A stretch of 64,000 nt of DNA from Thermococcus radiotolerans (GTDB lineage Archaea > Methanobacteriota_B > Thermococci > Thermococcales > Thermococcaceae). The notes under the pieces were generated by a model, which had not been told where the DNA came from, ran no database searches, and was given only the letters and a program-made list of their open reading frames with translations. Below, in pieces: positions 8,791 to 17,679 of this stretch (the first letter of the stretch is position 1; the number at the start of each line of letters is the position of its first letter). The stretch spans positions 1,178,001-1,242,000 of the forward strand of contig NZ_CP015106.1 in the NCBI RefSeq assembly GCF_002214565.1, read 5' to 3'. Both the position numbers and the translations under genes were made by a program.

Positions 8791-10170
8791 GTGACGTTTG
8801 ATTACTTCTTCAAGCCAAAGGCTATAGCGGTTATTGGAGCATCCAACGACCCGCTCAAGCTTGGCTACGAGGTCTTCAAGAACCTTAAGGATTACAAGGA
8901 CGGCAAGGTCTATCCCGTGAACGTCAAGGACGAGGTCGTTCAGGGCGTCAAGGCTTACAAGAACGTGAAGGACATCCCGGACGAGGTTGACCTGGCGGTA
9001 GTCGTCGTTCCGAAGCGATTCGTCAAGGGCACCATAGTGGACTGCGGTGAGAAGGGCGTCAAGGGGATAATCCTCATCACCGCCGGTTTCGGTGAGGTCG
9101 GTGAGGAGGGCAAGAGGGAGGAGCGCGAGCTCGTTGAGATAGCCCACAGGTACGGCATGCGCATAGTCGGCCCCAACTGCGTCGGTATAATGAACACCCA
9201 CAACGCCATGAACGCCACCTTCGTGATGGACGCGAAGAGGGGCGACATAGCCTTCATAAGCCAGAGCGGCGCCCTCGGGGCGGGAATAATTTACAAGACC
9301 GTCAAGGAGGGAATAGGCTTCTCCAAGTTCGTCAGCATCGGCAACATGGCGGACGTTGACTTCTCCGAGTTTATGGAGTACCTCGCCGACACCGAGGAGG
9401 ACAAGGCCATAGCGCTCTACATCGAGGGCCTGAAGAACGGAAGGGCCTTCATGGAGATAGCCAAGCGCGTTACCAAGAAGAAGCCCGTCATAGTTCTCAA
9501 GGCAGGAAAGAGCGAGAGCGGGGCTAGGGCGGCTTCAAGCCACACGGGTTCACTCGCAGGCTCGTACAAGATATACGAGGCTGCCTTCAAGCAGAGCGGA
9601 ATAATCGTCGCGGACACGATAGACGACATGCTAAGCATGGCTCGCGCTTTCACCCAGCCGCTGCCGAAGGGAACCCGCGTCGCCATCATGACCAACGCCG
9701 GTGGACCTGGAGTCCTCACCGCGGACGAGATAGACAAGCGCGGGCTGAAGCTGGCCAACCTCGAGGAGGAGACCATCGAGGGACTTCGCTCGTTCCTCCC
9801 GCCGATGGCCGCTGTGAAGAACCCGGTCGATATGATCGCGAGCGCCAGGGGGGAGGACTACTACAAGACCGCAAAGCTTCTCCTCGAAGACCCCAACGTT
9901 GACATGCTCATCAGCATCTGTGTCGTTCCGACCTTCGCGGGTATGACGCCGACCGAGCACGCGGAAGGCGTCGTGAGAGCCGTCAAGGAGGTCAACAACG
10001 GCAAGCCGGTTCTCGGTCTGTTCATGGCAGGCTACGTGAGCGAGCCCGCGAAGGAGGTTCTCGAGAAGGCAGGCATTCCGAGCTACGAAAGGCCGGAGGA
10101 TGCTGCTGCTGCAGCCTACGCCCTCGTGGAGTTTGCAAAGGCTAAGGGAGTTTTGAAGGAAGAGGAATGA
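8791..10170 (+). CDS. acdA: ADP-forming acyl-CoA synthetase alpha subunit (ACD-II type)
   Basis: A 459-residue alpha subunit of the archaeal ADP-forming acetate/acyl-CoA ligase, which makes ATP from acyl-CoA, ADP and phosphate. Seen in order: CoA-binding Rossmann domain (AVIGASNDPLKLGYEV), succinyl-CoA-ligase-like domain (GPNCVGIMN, SQSGALGAG), and ASSHTGSLAGS, where His251 is the phosphohistidine. The gene lies directly before iorA and iorB, the order known in Pyrococcus furiosus for ACD-II, the isoenzyme accepting aryl-acetyl-CoA. It would therefore convert the product of IOR into an aryl acid with ATP gain. The beta subunit is not in the window. Confidence 0.9.
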   Translation: MTFDYFFKPKAIAVIGASNDPLKLGYEVFKNLKDYKDGKVYPVNVKDEVVQGVKAYKNVKDIPDEVDLAVVVVPKRFVKGTIVDCGEKGVKGIILITAGFGEVGEEGKREERELVEIAHRYGMRIVGPNCVGIMNTHNAMNATFVMDAKRGDIAFISQSGALGAGIIYKTVKEGIGFSKFVSIGNMADVDFSEFMEYLADTEEDKAIALYIEGLKNGRAFMEIAKRVTKKKPVIVLKAGKSESGARAASSHTGSLAGSYKIYEAAFKQSGIIVADTIDDMLSMARAFTQPLPKGTRVAIMTNAGGPGVLTADEIDKRGLKLANLEEETIEGLRSFLPPMAAVKNPVDMIASARGEDYYKTAKLLLEDPNVDMLISICVVPTFAGMTPTEHAEGVVRAVKEVNNGKPVLGLFMAGYVSEPAKEVLEKAGIPSYERPEDAAAAAYALVEFAKAKGVLKEEE

Positions 10171-10181
10171 GGTGATTTTGG

Positions 10182-12128
10182 ATGGCGAAGGTTACCGACA
10201 TTGTGTTGTGGGACAAACCCGGGGAGAAGGTCATACTCCTCGGCAACCAGGCCATAGCGAGGGGTGCCCTTGAGGCCAACATAGCGGTTTACGCGGCCTA
10301 CCCGGGAACCCCCAGTTCAGAGCTTACCGATACGATGGCGATGGTGGCAAAGAAGGCGGGAGTCTACATGGAGTACTCCACCAACGAGAAGGTTGCCTTT
10401 GAAACTGCCCTTTCCGCTGCCTGGAGCGGCCTCAGGGCCATGACGGCCATGAAGCACGTTGGACTGAACGTCGCGGCCGACACCTTCATGAGCGCCGTTG
10501 GAATGGGCGTTGAGGGCGGATTCGTCATAATGGTCGCCGACGACCCGAGCATGTGGAGCAGCCAGAACGAGCAGGACACCAGGGTTTACGCGAAGTTCGC
10601 CAACGTCCCCGTTCTCGAGCCCAGCGACCCGATGGAAGCCAAGGAGATGACGAAGTACGCCTTTGAGCTGAGCGAGAAGTTCAAGCACTTCGTCATCCTG
10701 AGGACGACCACGAGAACGTCGCACGCCAGGGGAGACATAATCCTCGGGGAACTTCCAGAGGAGATAAAGCAGGCAAAGAGGAAGTTCGGAAACTTCAAGA
10801 AGGACCCGAGCAGGTTCGTCGACATACCCGCCAACTCGAGGCGCTTCCACCCGCAGATTCTTGAGAAGATAGAGAAGATCCGCGAGGAGCTCAGCGAGTG
10901 CCCGTTCAACTGGATAGAGGGCGACGAGAGCGCCAAGGTCGGTATCATCGCTCCGGGACTTGCCTACTCCTACGTGAAGGAGGCCCTCCACTGGCTCGGC
11001 GTCGAGAACGTGAAGGTTCTTAAGCTCGGAACCCCGTTCCCTGTCCCCTACGGCCTTCTTGAGAAGTTCCTCGACGGTCTCGAGAAGGTCCTCATCGTTG
11101 AGGAGCTCGAGCCCGTCGTCGAGGAGCAGGTCAAGACCTGGGCCTACGACAAGGGACTGAAGATCCCGATCCATGGAAAGGACCTCGTGCCGAGGGTTTA
11201 CGAGATGACCACCAGGAGGGCCGTCGAGGCCGTAGCCAAGTTCCTCGGCCTTGAGACCCCGATAAACTTCGAGGAGCTCGACGAGAAGTACAAAAAGGTC
11301 CAGGCCATGGTTCCGCCGAGGCCGCCGAGCCTCTGTCCCGCCTGTCCGCACAGGAACACCTTCTACGCCATAAAGAAGGCCGCCACGCCGCGCGCCATAT
11401 TCCCGAGCGATATAGGCTGTTACACCCTCGGTGTCCTCCCGCCGCTCAAGGCCGTTGACACGACCGTCGCGATGGGCGGTTCAATCGGTGTCGCCCACGG
11501 TCTGGACGTCGCTTTGAACGGCGTTCCCGGTGAGGAGCAGCGCAAGACCGGCAAGGAGAAGAAGGTCATCGTGGCAACGATAGGTGACTCGACGTTCTTC
11601 CACACCGGACTTCCGGCCCTTGCCAACGCGATCTACAACCGCTCCAACGTCCTCATAGTCGTCGTCGACAACCTCGTCACGGCAATGACCGGCGACCAGC
11701 CGAACCCGGGAACCGGTGATACACCACACGGGCCAGGCAAGCAGATAAAGATCGAGGAGGTCGCCAAGGCACTCGGCGCCGACTTCGTCGAGGTCGTCGA
11801 CCCGTACGACATCAAGGCGACCGTCGAGACCATGAAGAGGGCCCTCCAGGTCGATGGAGTGAGCGTCGTCGTCACCAGGCGCGTCTGTGCCCTCCACAGG
11901 ATAGGAGAGCTCAGGAAGGCCAGGATACAGTGGCCGCTCTACCAGGTCAACGAGGAGAAGTGTACCGGCTGTAAGATATGTATCAACGCCTACGGCTGTC
12001 CGGCAATCTACTGGGACGCCGAGACCGGAAAGGCCAAGATAGACGAGCTCATGTGCTGGGGCTGCGGCGGATGTGCGCAGATCTGTCCGTTCGACGCCTT
12101 TGAGAAGGTCAGGGAGGGAGAGATATGA
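10182..12128 (+). CDS. iorA: indolepyruvate:ferredoxin oxidoreductase, alpha subunit
   Basis: A 648-residue thiamine-diphosphate-dependent subunit that decarboxylates aromatic 2-oxoacids to aryl-CoA while reducing ferredoxin. The N-terminal pyrimidine-binding part ([14 protein letters not shown]), the TPP domain ([33 protein letters not shown]) and two C-terminal iron-sulfur motifs ([26 protein letters not shown]) are all present. The zinc/iron-like CPACPHR motif precedes the TPP domain. It begins 11 bases after the synthetase gene behind AGGTGATTTTGG, and its stop overlaps iorB (ATGA). Confidence 0.95.
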   Translation: MAKVTDIVLWDKPGEKVILLGNQAIARGALEANIAVYAAYPGTPSSELTDTMAMVAKKAGVYMEYSTNEKVAFETALSAAWSGLRAMTAMKHVGLNVAADTFMSAVGMGVEGGFVIMVADDPSMWSSQNEQDTRVYAKFANVPVLEPSDPMEAKEMTKYAFELSEKFKHFVILRTTTRTSHARGDIILGELPEEIKQAKRKFGNFKKDPSRFVDIPANSRRFHPQILEKIEKIREELSECPFNWIEGDESAKVGIIAPGLAYSYVKEALHWLGVENVKVLKLGTPFPVPYGLLEKFLDGLEKVLIVEELEPVVEEQVKTWAYDKGLKIPIHGKDLVPRVYEMTTRRAVEAVAKFLGLETPINFEELDEKYKKVQAMVPPRPPSLCPACPHRNTFYAIKKAATPRAIFPSDIGCYTLGVLPPLKAVDTTVAMGGSIGVAHGLDVALNGVPGEEQRKTGKEKKVIVATIGDSTFFHTGLPALANAIYNRSNVLIVVVDNLVTAMTGDQPNPGTGDTPHGPGKQIKIEEVAKALGADFVEVVDPYDIKATVETMKRALQVDGVSVVVTRRVCALHRIGELRKARIQWPLYQVNEEKCTGCKICINAYGCPAIYWDAETGKAKIDELMCWGCGGCAQICPFDAFEKVREGEI

Positions 12129-12733
12129 AGGAGTACAACATCGTTATCACCGGAGTTGGCGGCCAGGGAATCCTCACCGCCGCCAACCTTCTCGGCTGGG
12201 CCGCCCTCCGCGCCGGCTACAAGGTCAGGATGGGAGAGGTCCACGGAATGAGCCAGCGCTTTGGTTCGGTCATCGCCTACGTCCGCTTTGGAGAGGAGGT
12301 CTACGGCGCGATGGTCCCCGAGGGGAAGGCCGACGTTATCCTCTCCTTCGAGCCGGTCGAGGCGCTCCGCTACATCAACTACCTCAAGAAGGGTGGCCTT
12401 GTCTTCACGAACGCCAGGCCGATACCGCCGGTCCAGGTTTCGATGGGCCTGGCCACCTATCCGAGCCTCGATGAGATAAAGAAGGTCGTCGAGGAGGACT
12501 TCCAGGCCAAGTTCATGGCCTTCGACGCCGAGGAGCTCGCGGTCAAGGCCGGCCACGTGATAACGACCAACGTCGTTCTCATAGGCGCGCTGACCCAGAC
12601 GCCCGGCTTCCCGCTCTCCGCGGAGCACGTTAAGGAGGTCATCCGCGTCAGCGTTCCGCCGAAGGCCGTCGATGTGAACATGAAGGCCTTCGACCTCGGT
12701 GTCCAGGCCGCAAAAGAGATGCTGGGGCTCTGA
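12125..12733 (+). CDS. iorB: indolepyruvate:ferredoxin oxidoreductase, beta subunit
   Basis: A 202-residue gamma/beta domain of the 2-oxoacid:ferredoxin oxidoreductase superfamily, with the opening [18 protein letters not shown] and the conserved [12 protein letters not shown]. It supplies the CoA-binding side of the complex with IorA. The start codon overlaps the iorA stop, so the subunits are made in step. It ends the operon; a T-rich stretch with TTTTCTTCT follows, in the short gap before the converging deacetylase gene. Confidence 0.95.
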   Translation: MKEYNIVITGVGGQGILTAANLLGWAALRAGYKVRMGEVHGMSQRFGSVIAYVRFGEEVYGAMVPEGKADVILSFEPVEALRYINYLKKGGLVFTNARPIPPVQVSMGLATYPSLDEIKKVVEEDFQAKFMAFDAEELAVKAGHVITTNVVLIGALTQTPGFPLSAEHVKEVIRVSVPPKAVDVNMKAFDLGVQAAKEMLGL

Positions 12734-12794
12734 TGCCCCCCTTCAATTTCCACTTTTCTTCTGAAGCTTGACAAACCAACTTATCCCTGGTAAG

Positions 12795-13805
12795 CTACAG
12801 CTCCCACCATTCCCTCTGAATCTCCACCACGCGGTGAACTGTGGACAGGGCCTCATAGCTCGGTTCTATCGGCCCCCTCTCCGGTTCACCTTTCAGGTAG
12901 CCATCGATGAAAGCCGGGAGCCCCTTCATCAGTCCCACATTGTAGCCGCCCTCGAAGATAACCGCCAGGGAATAGCGCGAGAGCGTTGCACCGGCGTAGC
13001 GGAAGAACCTCTCCGTCAGCCTGAGGGTCGTCAGAAGTTCACCCTGGAAGCCGTCGAAGCCGGCGGAGACCACCACAACTTTCGGTTTCACCGCCTCCAG
13101 AACGGGCAGAACAACCTCCCTCCACGCCAGTAGATAATCGTCATCCATCGAGTAGTGCGGCATGGGGACGTTTATCTTGCTCCCCTCGGCGTCCCTTCCC
13201 CCCACGTCGTGTTCGTAGCCGCTCCAGGGATAGATGTCGCGCTCGTGGAGGTCGATGTGGATTACACCGTCATCGTTCCAGAATATCTCCTGAGTTCCGT
13301 TGCCGTGGTGGGCGTCGAAGTCTATGACCAAGGCCTTTCCATCGAGCTCTTTGAGGGTGTGAGCCGCGAAGGCGCTGTTGTTGAAGATGCAGAAACCGAG
13401 GGTTGAGGCGTTGAAAGCCCTTCCGGATCTGCCAGCATGGTGTCCGGGGGGCCTGACGAGGGCCAGGTACAGGCCTTTTTTCTTCACCGCGGACTTTACG
13501 GCATTCCTCGCTGCGCCAAGGGCTGTGAGGGCCGCTTCCCACGTGCCGGGGGATACGTAGGTGTCGGGGTCGAGGTATTCGAATGTGTTCGCCAGTTCCC
13601 TGACGCGCTCCACGTACTCTTCATCGTGTATCATAAGGACATCGGAGGGCGATACTGACTCCGGCTCCAGAATCAGCTCTTCATCCCACAGACCATTTTC
13701 CGAGAGGCCCCTTATGGCGTAGTCCAGCCTGGTTGGGTTCTCGGGGTGATAGCCCTCCGGCCTGTGCTCCCTGAAAAGGGGGGAGTAAAAGATTCTGAGG
13801 GGCAA
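12795..13805 (-). CDS. histone deacetylase-like (arginase/deacetylase fold) zinc hydrolase
   Basis: A 336-residue enzyme of the HDAC/acetoin-utilisation/polyamine deacetylase superfamily. Zn and catalytic motifs seen: RPPGHHAGRSGRA (His-His pair), IDFDAHHGNGTQEIF (metal Asp and His) and the late VSAGFDGFQGE; a final EGGYNVG loop carries the usual Gly-Gly-Tyr. Substrates in archaea may be acetyl-lysine, acetylpolyamine or other amides; none can be read. The TTG start is chosen since GGTGA overlapping the TBP stop codon lies seven bases before it; the frame upstream is only a shadow of TBP. It is thus coupled to TBP. Confidence 0.85.
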   Translation of the reverse strand: MPLRIFYSPLFREHRPEGYHPENPTRLDYAIRGLSENGLWDEELILEPESVSPSDVLMIHDEEYVERVRELANTFEYLDPDTYVSPGTWEAALTALGAARNAVKSAVKKKGLYLALVRPPGHHAGRSGRAFNASTLGFCIFNNSAFAAHTLKELDGKALVIDFDAHHGNGTQEIFWNDDGVIHIDLHERDIYPWSGYEHDVGGRDAEGSKINVPMPHYSMDDDYLLAWREVVLPVLEAVKPKVVVVSAGFDGFQGELLTTLRLTERFFRYAGATLSRYSLAVIFEGGYNVGLMKGLPAFIDGYLKGEPERGPIEPSYEALSTVHRVVEIQREWWEL

Positions 13806-13812
13806 GAGGGTT

Positions 13813-14385
13813 TCACCACTCTTCCTCTTCCTCGATGAGACCGTACTTCTCCAGCTCGCGGAGGAGCTTTCTAACGGCTTCCCAGGCGTCGTGCTCACTC
13901 TTCGCTCCGGAGCAGACGATCTTCCCGGACGAGAAGAGCAGTATCACAGCCCTCGGCTCCTTGACGCGGTAGATAACGCCGGGGAACTGCTCGGGTTCGT
14001 ACTCACAGTTCGGCAGGCTCAGAGCGACTGCATCGAGGTTGAACTCCATGCCGATGTCTCCGCTGAAAACCATGTTCTGGATGTCTATCTGCGGGGCGCG
14101 GCCGAACTTGGCTCCTATCTTCTTGAGCATCTGGATGAGCTTGTTGACGGCGCGCTCTATGTCCTCGACGCTCTTTGCGCCAGTGACGACGAGCTTGCCG
14201 GAGCTGAATATAAGGAGCGCCACCTTGGGCTCCTCGAAACGGCATATTATCCCCGGGAACTCCTCGGGGTTGTACTTGGAGTTGGGACATATCTCTATGA
14301 CTTTTTCAAGGTTCAGCTGCGTAAAAAGATCCACAGAAGCAACGATGTTTTCGATTCTGAGCTTTACATTGCTCATGTCAACCAA
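13813..14385 (-). CDS. tbp: TATA-binding protein (TBP)
   Basis: A 190-residue archaeal TBP, the general factor that binds TATA boxes and recruits TFB and RNA polymerase. The two imperfect repeats are plain: [23 protein letters not shown] / TGAKS in the first half and [23 protein letters not shown] / SGAKS in the second. It ends in an acidic tail EEEEEW typical of Thermococcales. The TTG start is chosen because GGAGGTG lies six bases upstream; the next ATG would be too far. A 14-base palindrome lies between its TATA box and leader. Confidence 0.96.
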   Translation of the reverse strand: MVDMSNVKLRIENIVASVDLFTQLNLEKVIEICPNSKYNPEEFPGIICRFEEPKVALLIFSSGKLVVTGAKSVEDIERAVNKLIQMLKKIGAKFGRAPQIDIQNMVFSGDIGMEFNLDAVALSLPNCEYEPEQFPGVIYRVKEPRAVILLFSSGKIVCSGAKSEHDAWEAVRKLLRELEKYGLIEEEEEW

Positions 14386-14405
14386 GGCTTACACCTCCAG
14401 ATGGT

Positions 14406-14428
14406 GGGTTTAAAAACCCTTTATAAAT
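14406..14428 (-). promoter_or_regulatory. TBP promoter: TATA box with adjacent palindrome
   Basis: On the minus strand TTTATAAA (14428-14421) is followed at once by the palindrome GGGTTT-TT-AAACCC (14419-14406), placed between TATA box and the expected transcription start. It could be an operator or a second TBP-binding site. Confidence 0.4.
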
Positions 14429-14521
14429 GAGGCGGGTTGAGTTTTTAAAGGTTTAGGTTCGACGAAGATGATACTTGGGGTGAGAAGGCTTAAAAGGTGC
14501 CGGCACAAGGAGAGCACGGTG

Positions 14522-14938
14522 ATGCGTATGAGAAACACGATGGTTTTAGTAAGGACCGACAACTTCCAGAAGGCCAGCATAGCCCTTGCCGACCTGGTGC
14601 GCTACGGCGGCATGGAGATACGCGGCGACCCAAGGATCATCCCCCCCGCCCTGTCCGACTGGGCCTTCGAGAAGATAAGCGGCGAGAAGCCGAGGAGGCG
14701 CTTCAGGGCGCACGTGATTGCCCAGATAAACCTTCCGCCGGCGAAGGCGATAGGAAGGCTCATGGACATCCACCCCCCGGCGCATATACTCGTGATACCC
14801 CCCGACAGCGAGGTCTGGGAGGAGCTGATTCGCCTCTGGGGCACCTTTGAGAAGCTCAAGGGATTCCACCCGCCGAAGAGAACCAAGGCGGAGGAACTCA
14901 GGAAGAAGAGAGAAGAGGAAGAACTGGAAGAGCTCTGA
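14522..14938 (+). CDS. DUF356-family protein
   Basis: A 138-residue small basic/acidic protein that I place in DUF356, an archaeal family of unknown function; the core MVLVRTDNFQKASIALADL and IHPPAHILVIPPDSEVWEEL is ordered alpha/beta, the C-terminus a charged helix (EELRKKREEEELEEL). AAGGAGAG (14507-14514) places the start at ATG 14522, or GTG 14519; the longer frame to 14468 begins before a TATA-like CTTAAAAG (about 14487) and is unlikely. The gene diverges from TBP and converges with MBF1, with a one-base gap at its end. Confidence 0.75.
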   Translation: MRMRNTMVLVRTDNFQKASIALADLVRYGGMEIRGDPRIIPPALSDWAFEKISGEKPRRRFRAHVIAQINLPPAKAIGRLMDIHPPAHILVIPPDSEVWEELIRLWGTFEKLKGFHPPKRTKAEELRKKREEEELEEL

Positions 14939-14939
14939 C

Positions 14940-15482
14940 TCACTTCTTCTTCCGCTTCTTGATCTTGATGTTGGCTATGTCACCGAGCGTTGGCTCGTAG
15001 TCCTTGGGAATCGAGGCCTTCTTCTCGATCTCGGTCTCGGCACGCTCGATGAGGGTTATCTTGAAGTACTTCTCCAGCTTTCTTGCTTCCTTTATCGTCG
15101 GCTCGCGGTAGCCATGGGCTATGGCCCTCAGGTCGTTCATCGAAAGGCCTATCTCATGGGAAAGCTCCTCGTAGCTCTTCCCCGAGCGCTGTATAGCCCT
15201 GTAAACCCTCTCGGCGTAATCCTCAACTATCTCCTCGGTGTAGAGCGGCCTCTCGGTCCTGGGCTTGGATGATGGCCTCGGCCTGGCCGGCCGTGAATAG
15301 GTTCTCCTCGCCGGCTGCCTGCCGGTCGGCATGATGCTGAACGTTCCGGGCTTCTTTCCACCGTACTTCTCGTAACAGCGGTTGCAAACGAGAACCTCCG
15401 CCCCCTCAAGCCTTATCTTGTGGCCGGGTCCCCTTATTGGAGCACCGCATATCTCGCAGTATCTAGGCTTGGCTTTCCCCAT
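14940..15482 (-). CDS. multiprotein bridging factor 1 homologue (aMBF1)
   Basis: A 180-residue protein with an N-terminal zinc ribbon (CEICGAPIRG and CNRCYEKYG, about residues 9-43), a flexible Arg/Pro-rich linker and a C-terminal HTH_3 domain (KSYEELSHEIGLSMNDLRAIAHGYREP). This is the archaeal MBF1 layout; in archaea it has been linked to the ribosome as well as transcription. ATG 15482 follows GGTGGTTGAG; the longer open frame upstream runs into the divergent acetyltransferase gene and is a shadow. Confidence 0.9.
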   Translation of the reverse strand: MGKAKPRYCEICGAPIRGPGHKIRLEGAEVLVCNRCYEKYGGKKPGTFSIMPTGRQPARRTYSRPARPRPSSKPRTERPLYTEEIVEDYAERVYRAIQRSGKSYEELSHEIGLSMNDLRAIAHGYREPTIKEARKLEKYFKITLIERAETEIEKKASIPKDYEPTLGDIANIKIKKRKKK

Positions 15483-15552
15483 CTCAACCACCTTCTTGCC
15501 ACACTTAAGGCTCGGAGTCAGGCTTTTTAAACCCCACGATGAGCTTATATTG

Positions 15553-16062
15553 ATGAGCGGGGTAAGGATAGAGAGGCTCCAACGGCTCGACCAAGAAACG
15601 TTGGAGAGGCTCATTGAAATCTACATGCGAGGCTACGAGGGAATGCGCGAGTACGGCGGGGAAGGGGAGAGCTACGCGAAGCGCTACCTTCGGTGGTGCT
15701 GGGACAAGGCGAAGGACGGCTTCTTCATCGCAAAGGTCGGCGACGAGATAGCGGGCTTCATAGTCTGCGACAACGACTGGTACAGCAAGTACGAGGGGAG
15801 AACGGTCGGGGCGATTCACGAGTTCGTGGTGGACAGGCGCTTCCAGGGACACGGCATAGGGCACTTGCTTATGGAGAAGTGCCTGGAGTACCTGGGGAAG
15901 CACAACGATAGGATAGAGCTCTGGGTGGGCGAGAGGAACGAGAAGGCCATCAAGTTCTACGAGGACTACGGCTTCAGGCGCGTCGGCCAGAGCGGGATAT
16001 GGGTGCGCATGGTGAAAGACCTGCAAAAGGATGATAATAGAAAACCGCTGAGGGATGGTTGA
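15553..16062 (+). CDS. GNAT-family N-acetyltransferase
   Basis: A 169-residue acetyl-CoA-dependent transferase. The acetyl-CoA loop is RRFQGHGIGHLLMEKC (motif A, R/Q-x-x-G-x-G/A) near residue 99, followed by NEKAIKFYEDYGFRRVG (motif B). The substrate, protein N-terminus or small amine, cannot be told. No ribosome site lies before ATG 15553, but TTTTTAAA at about 15523-15530 is 27 bases upstream, so the message is probably leaderless. It diverges from aMBF1 over a 70-base shared control region and its stop overlaps the next gene's ATG. Confidence 0.82.
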   Translation: MSGVRIERLQRLDQETLERLIEIYMRGYEGMREYGGEGESYAKRYLRWCWDKAKDGFFIAKVGDEIAGFIVCDNDWYSKYEGRTVGAIHEFVVDRRFQGHGIGHLLMEKCLEYLGKHNDRIELWVGERNEKAIKFYEDYGFRRVGQSGIWVRMVKDLQKDDNRKPLRDG

Positions 16063-16355
16063 TGCCGTGCATAAAACCACCCCAGCCTGAGAGGGTGAAA
16101 GATTTGAAGGAAGAGAGCTTCATACGCGAAGGTAAGGGCAAGCTGAAGGTTGTTATAGAGAGCGAGGGGGAGAGGATCGAAACTACCATTAACGGCTCCC
16201 TGAAGAGCGTTGACGAGATGGCCGAGATGCTGGGCGTCGAGGTTAGGGACGGAAGGATAGACGCCGTCGTTGACGGGGTGAAAGTCAGGGCCAAACGCGG
16301 AAGGCTGGAGATGGAGTTCGAGAACGGGGACAGGATGAGGATCGAGAGAGCATGA
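16062..16355 (+). CDS. small protein of unknown function
   Basis: A 97-residue protein, not recognised. After a short CIKPPQPERVKDL start it is a regular pattern of beta strands (KLKVVIESEGERIETTI, GVEVRDGRIDAVV, VRAKRGRLEMEFENG), suggesting a small beta sheet or barrel. One cysteine only. Its ATG shares bases with the upstream GNAT stop (TGATG), so it is likely co-translated with it and may act with the acetyltransferase. Confidence 0.6.
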   Translation: MPCIKPPQPERVKDLKEESFIREGKGKLKVVIESEGERIETTINGSLKSVDEMAEMLGVEVRDGRIDAVVDGVKVRAKRGRLEMEFENGDRMRIERA

Positions 16356-16356
16356 G

Positions 16357-17211
16357 TCAGCCCGTTGAGATGAGGATTATCCCGACGCCCGTGAGGATTA
16401 TGGCGTAGAGAAGTCTCCTGGTGAAGGGCTCCTTCAGGAAAAGCACGGCCAGGAGGGCAGCCAGAATCGGGCTGGACTCCGCCGCAGGAGTGGCAATGCT
16501 CGAACCAGCCTCTTTTATTGCCGTCGTGAAGAAGCAGTGACCAAGGAAGGTTCCCAGGAACGCAACGAGGAAGACCGTCGCCCAGTTCATGACCGCCATT
16601 CTCCTGACGTCCGGCAGTATCTTCGGCACGAAGATAAGGGCACCGAGGGCGCCGAAGCTTATCCTGAGGCCGGCTATGACGAGGGGGTTGTTGCCCGTGA
16701 CGAGCCAGTCGGTCATGACGACCGCGGCGGCCCAGAGAACCTGCGCGCCGGCGCTGAAGAGGACTCCCCTGGGGTCAAGCCTCCCCTCCCTCGATTCGCC
16801 CATGAGTATCGTTACCGCAAGGATTATCAGGAAAGCCCCCACACCGATCTGGATGGTCAGAGGTCTTCCGAGGAAGATGTGAGCCAGAAGCATCGTGAGT
16901 ATTGGATAGGGCGTCACGAGGAGGGCCGCCCTGGAGACGCCGAGTATTTTGATGGACTCAAAAAAGAGCCAGTCCCCTAGTGTGAAGCCGATCAGGGCCG
17001 AGGAGATGAGGATCAAAAAGCCCCGGGTTCCGAGGGGAGGAATGCCGTAGATGGCCAGAACCACGAGGTACAGAAGGGCGCCCATGAAGAGCCTCAGAAC
17101 GTTGAGCGAGAGTGAACTGATGCCCCGCATGGAGACCCTGGCGAGCAGCGAGCCAACCGCCCACAGAAGGGCCGCGGAGAGTGCAAAGATCACGCCAAGG
17201 ATGATGCTCAT
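16357..17211 (-). CDS. EamA/DMT-superfamily transporter
   Basis: A 284-residue membrane protein with ten hydrophobic helices in two EamA repeats (opening ILGVIFALSAALLWAVGSL and GVLFSAGAQVLWAAAVVMTD). DMT carriers export metabolites such as amino acids or nucleotide sugars; the substrate is unknown. ATG 17211 is the first in-frame start outside the upstream gene's shadow; no ribosome site is clear, so the start is less sure. It converges with the small gene at 16062 with one base between stops. Confidence 0.83.
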   Translation of the reverse strand: MSIILGVIFALSAALLWAVGSLLARVSMRGISSLSLNVLRLFMGALLYLVVLAIYGIPPLGTRGFLILISSALIGFTLGDWLFFESIKILGVSRAALLVTPYPILTMLLAHIFLGRPLTIQIGVGAFLIILAVTILMGESREGRLDPRGVLFSAGAQVLWAAAVVMTDWLVTGNNPLVIAGLRISFGALGALIFVPKILPDVRRMAVMNWATVFLVAFLGTFLGHCFFTTAIKEAGSSIATPAAESSPILAALLAVLFLKEPFTRRLLYAIILTGVGIILISTG

Positions 17212-17273
17212 GGTGGGGGATGGGGCGCCGGGGCTAATAAGGGTAACGATTGAAAAAGAACAGAAAAAAGACC

Positions 17274-17678
17274 TCACTTCAGCGGAGGCCTGAACTTGTA
17301 GCCGTAGAGGATTATTCCGTCCTCCTCGAACTCCCTTATCTTCTTGGTGACGACCTCGACCTCCATGCCGAAGTCTATCTCCTCCGGGTCGACGTCCGTC
17401 AGCTGGGCGAGGACGACGGGCCCCTCTTCGAGCTCCACGAGCGCCAGCGGGAAGGGCTTGTAGTACTCGAAGCCGCTGGGCGGGTTCCTGACGATGGTCC
17501 AGCTGAGGACCTTGCCCTTGCCGCTCAGCTCGATTTCCTCGATCTTCCTCGAGCCGCAGACCGGGCAGACGGACCTCTTCGGGAAGTGCACGTGGCCGTT
17601 CTCGCACTTTCCGCCTATGAGCATGTACTTCTCACGGAAGTGCCTCCAGTAGCGGGAAACCTGCATCGGGCGCGCCAT
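17274..17678 (-). CDS. DUF35 zinc-ribbon/OB-fold protein of the thiolase-HMG-CoA synthase complex
   Basis: A 134-residue DUF35 protein. A rubredoxin-like zinc ribbon (CENGHVHFPKRSVCPVCGS, about residues 25-43) is followed by an OB fold (GKGKVLSWTIVRNPPSGFEYY and the LAQLTDVDPEEIDFGMEVEV strand pair). In archaea this protein bridges acetoacetyl-CoA thiolase and HMG-CoA synthase and passes the acetoacetyl-CoA between them. The gene lies one base after the thiolase gene on the same strand, with GGAGGGTCTGAA before its ATG. It is the last gene of this mevalonate-entry operon. Confidence 0.92.
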   Translation of the reverse strand: MARPMQVSRYWRHFREKYMLIGGKCENGHVHFPKRSVCPVCGSRKIEEIELSGKGKVLSWTIVRNPPSGFEYYKPFPLALVELEEGPVVLAQLTDVDPEEIDFGMEVEVVTKKIREFEEDGIILYGYKFRPPLK

Positions 17679-17679
17679 T

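Noticed and set aside
10317-11351. 344-residue open frame antisense to iorA
   Set aside because: Typical shadow of a G+C-rich gene; no motif, no promoter.
16357-17607. 416-residue reading of the EamA transporter
   Set aside because: The first 130 residues are a shadow of the DUF35 gene; EamA sequence starts at 17211.
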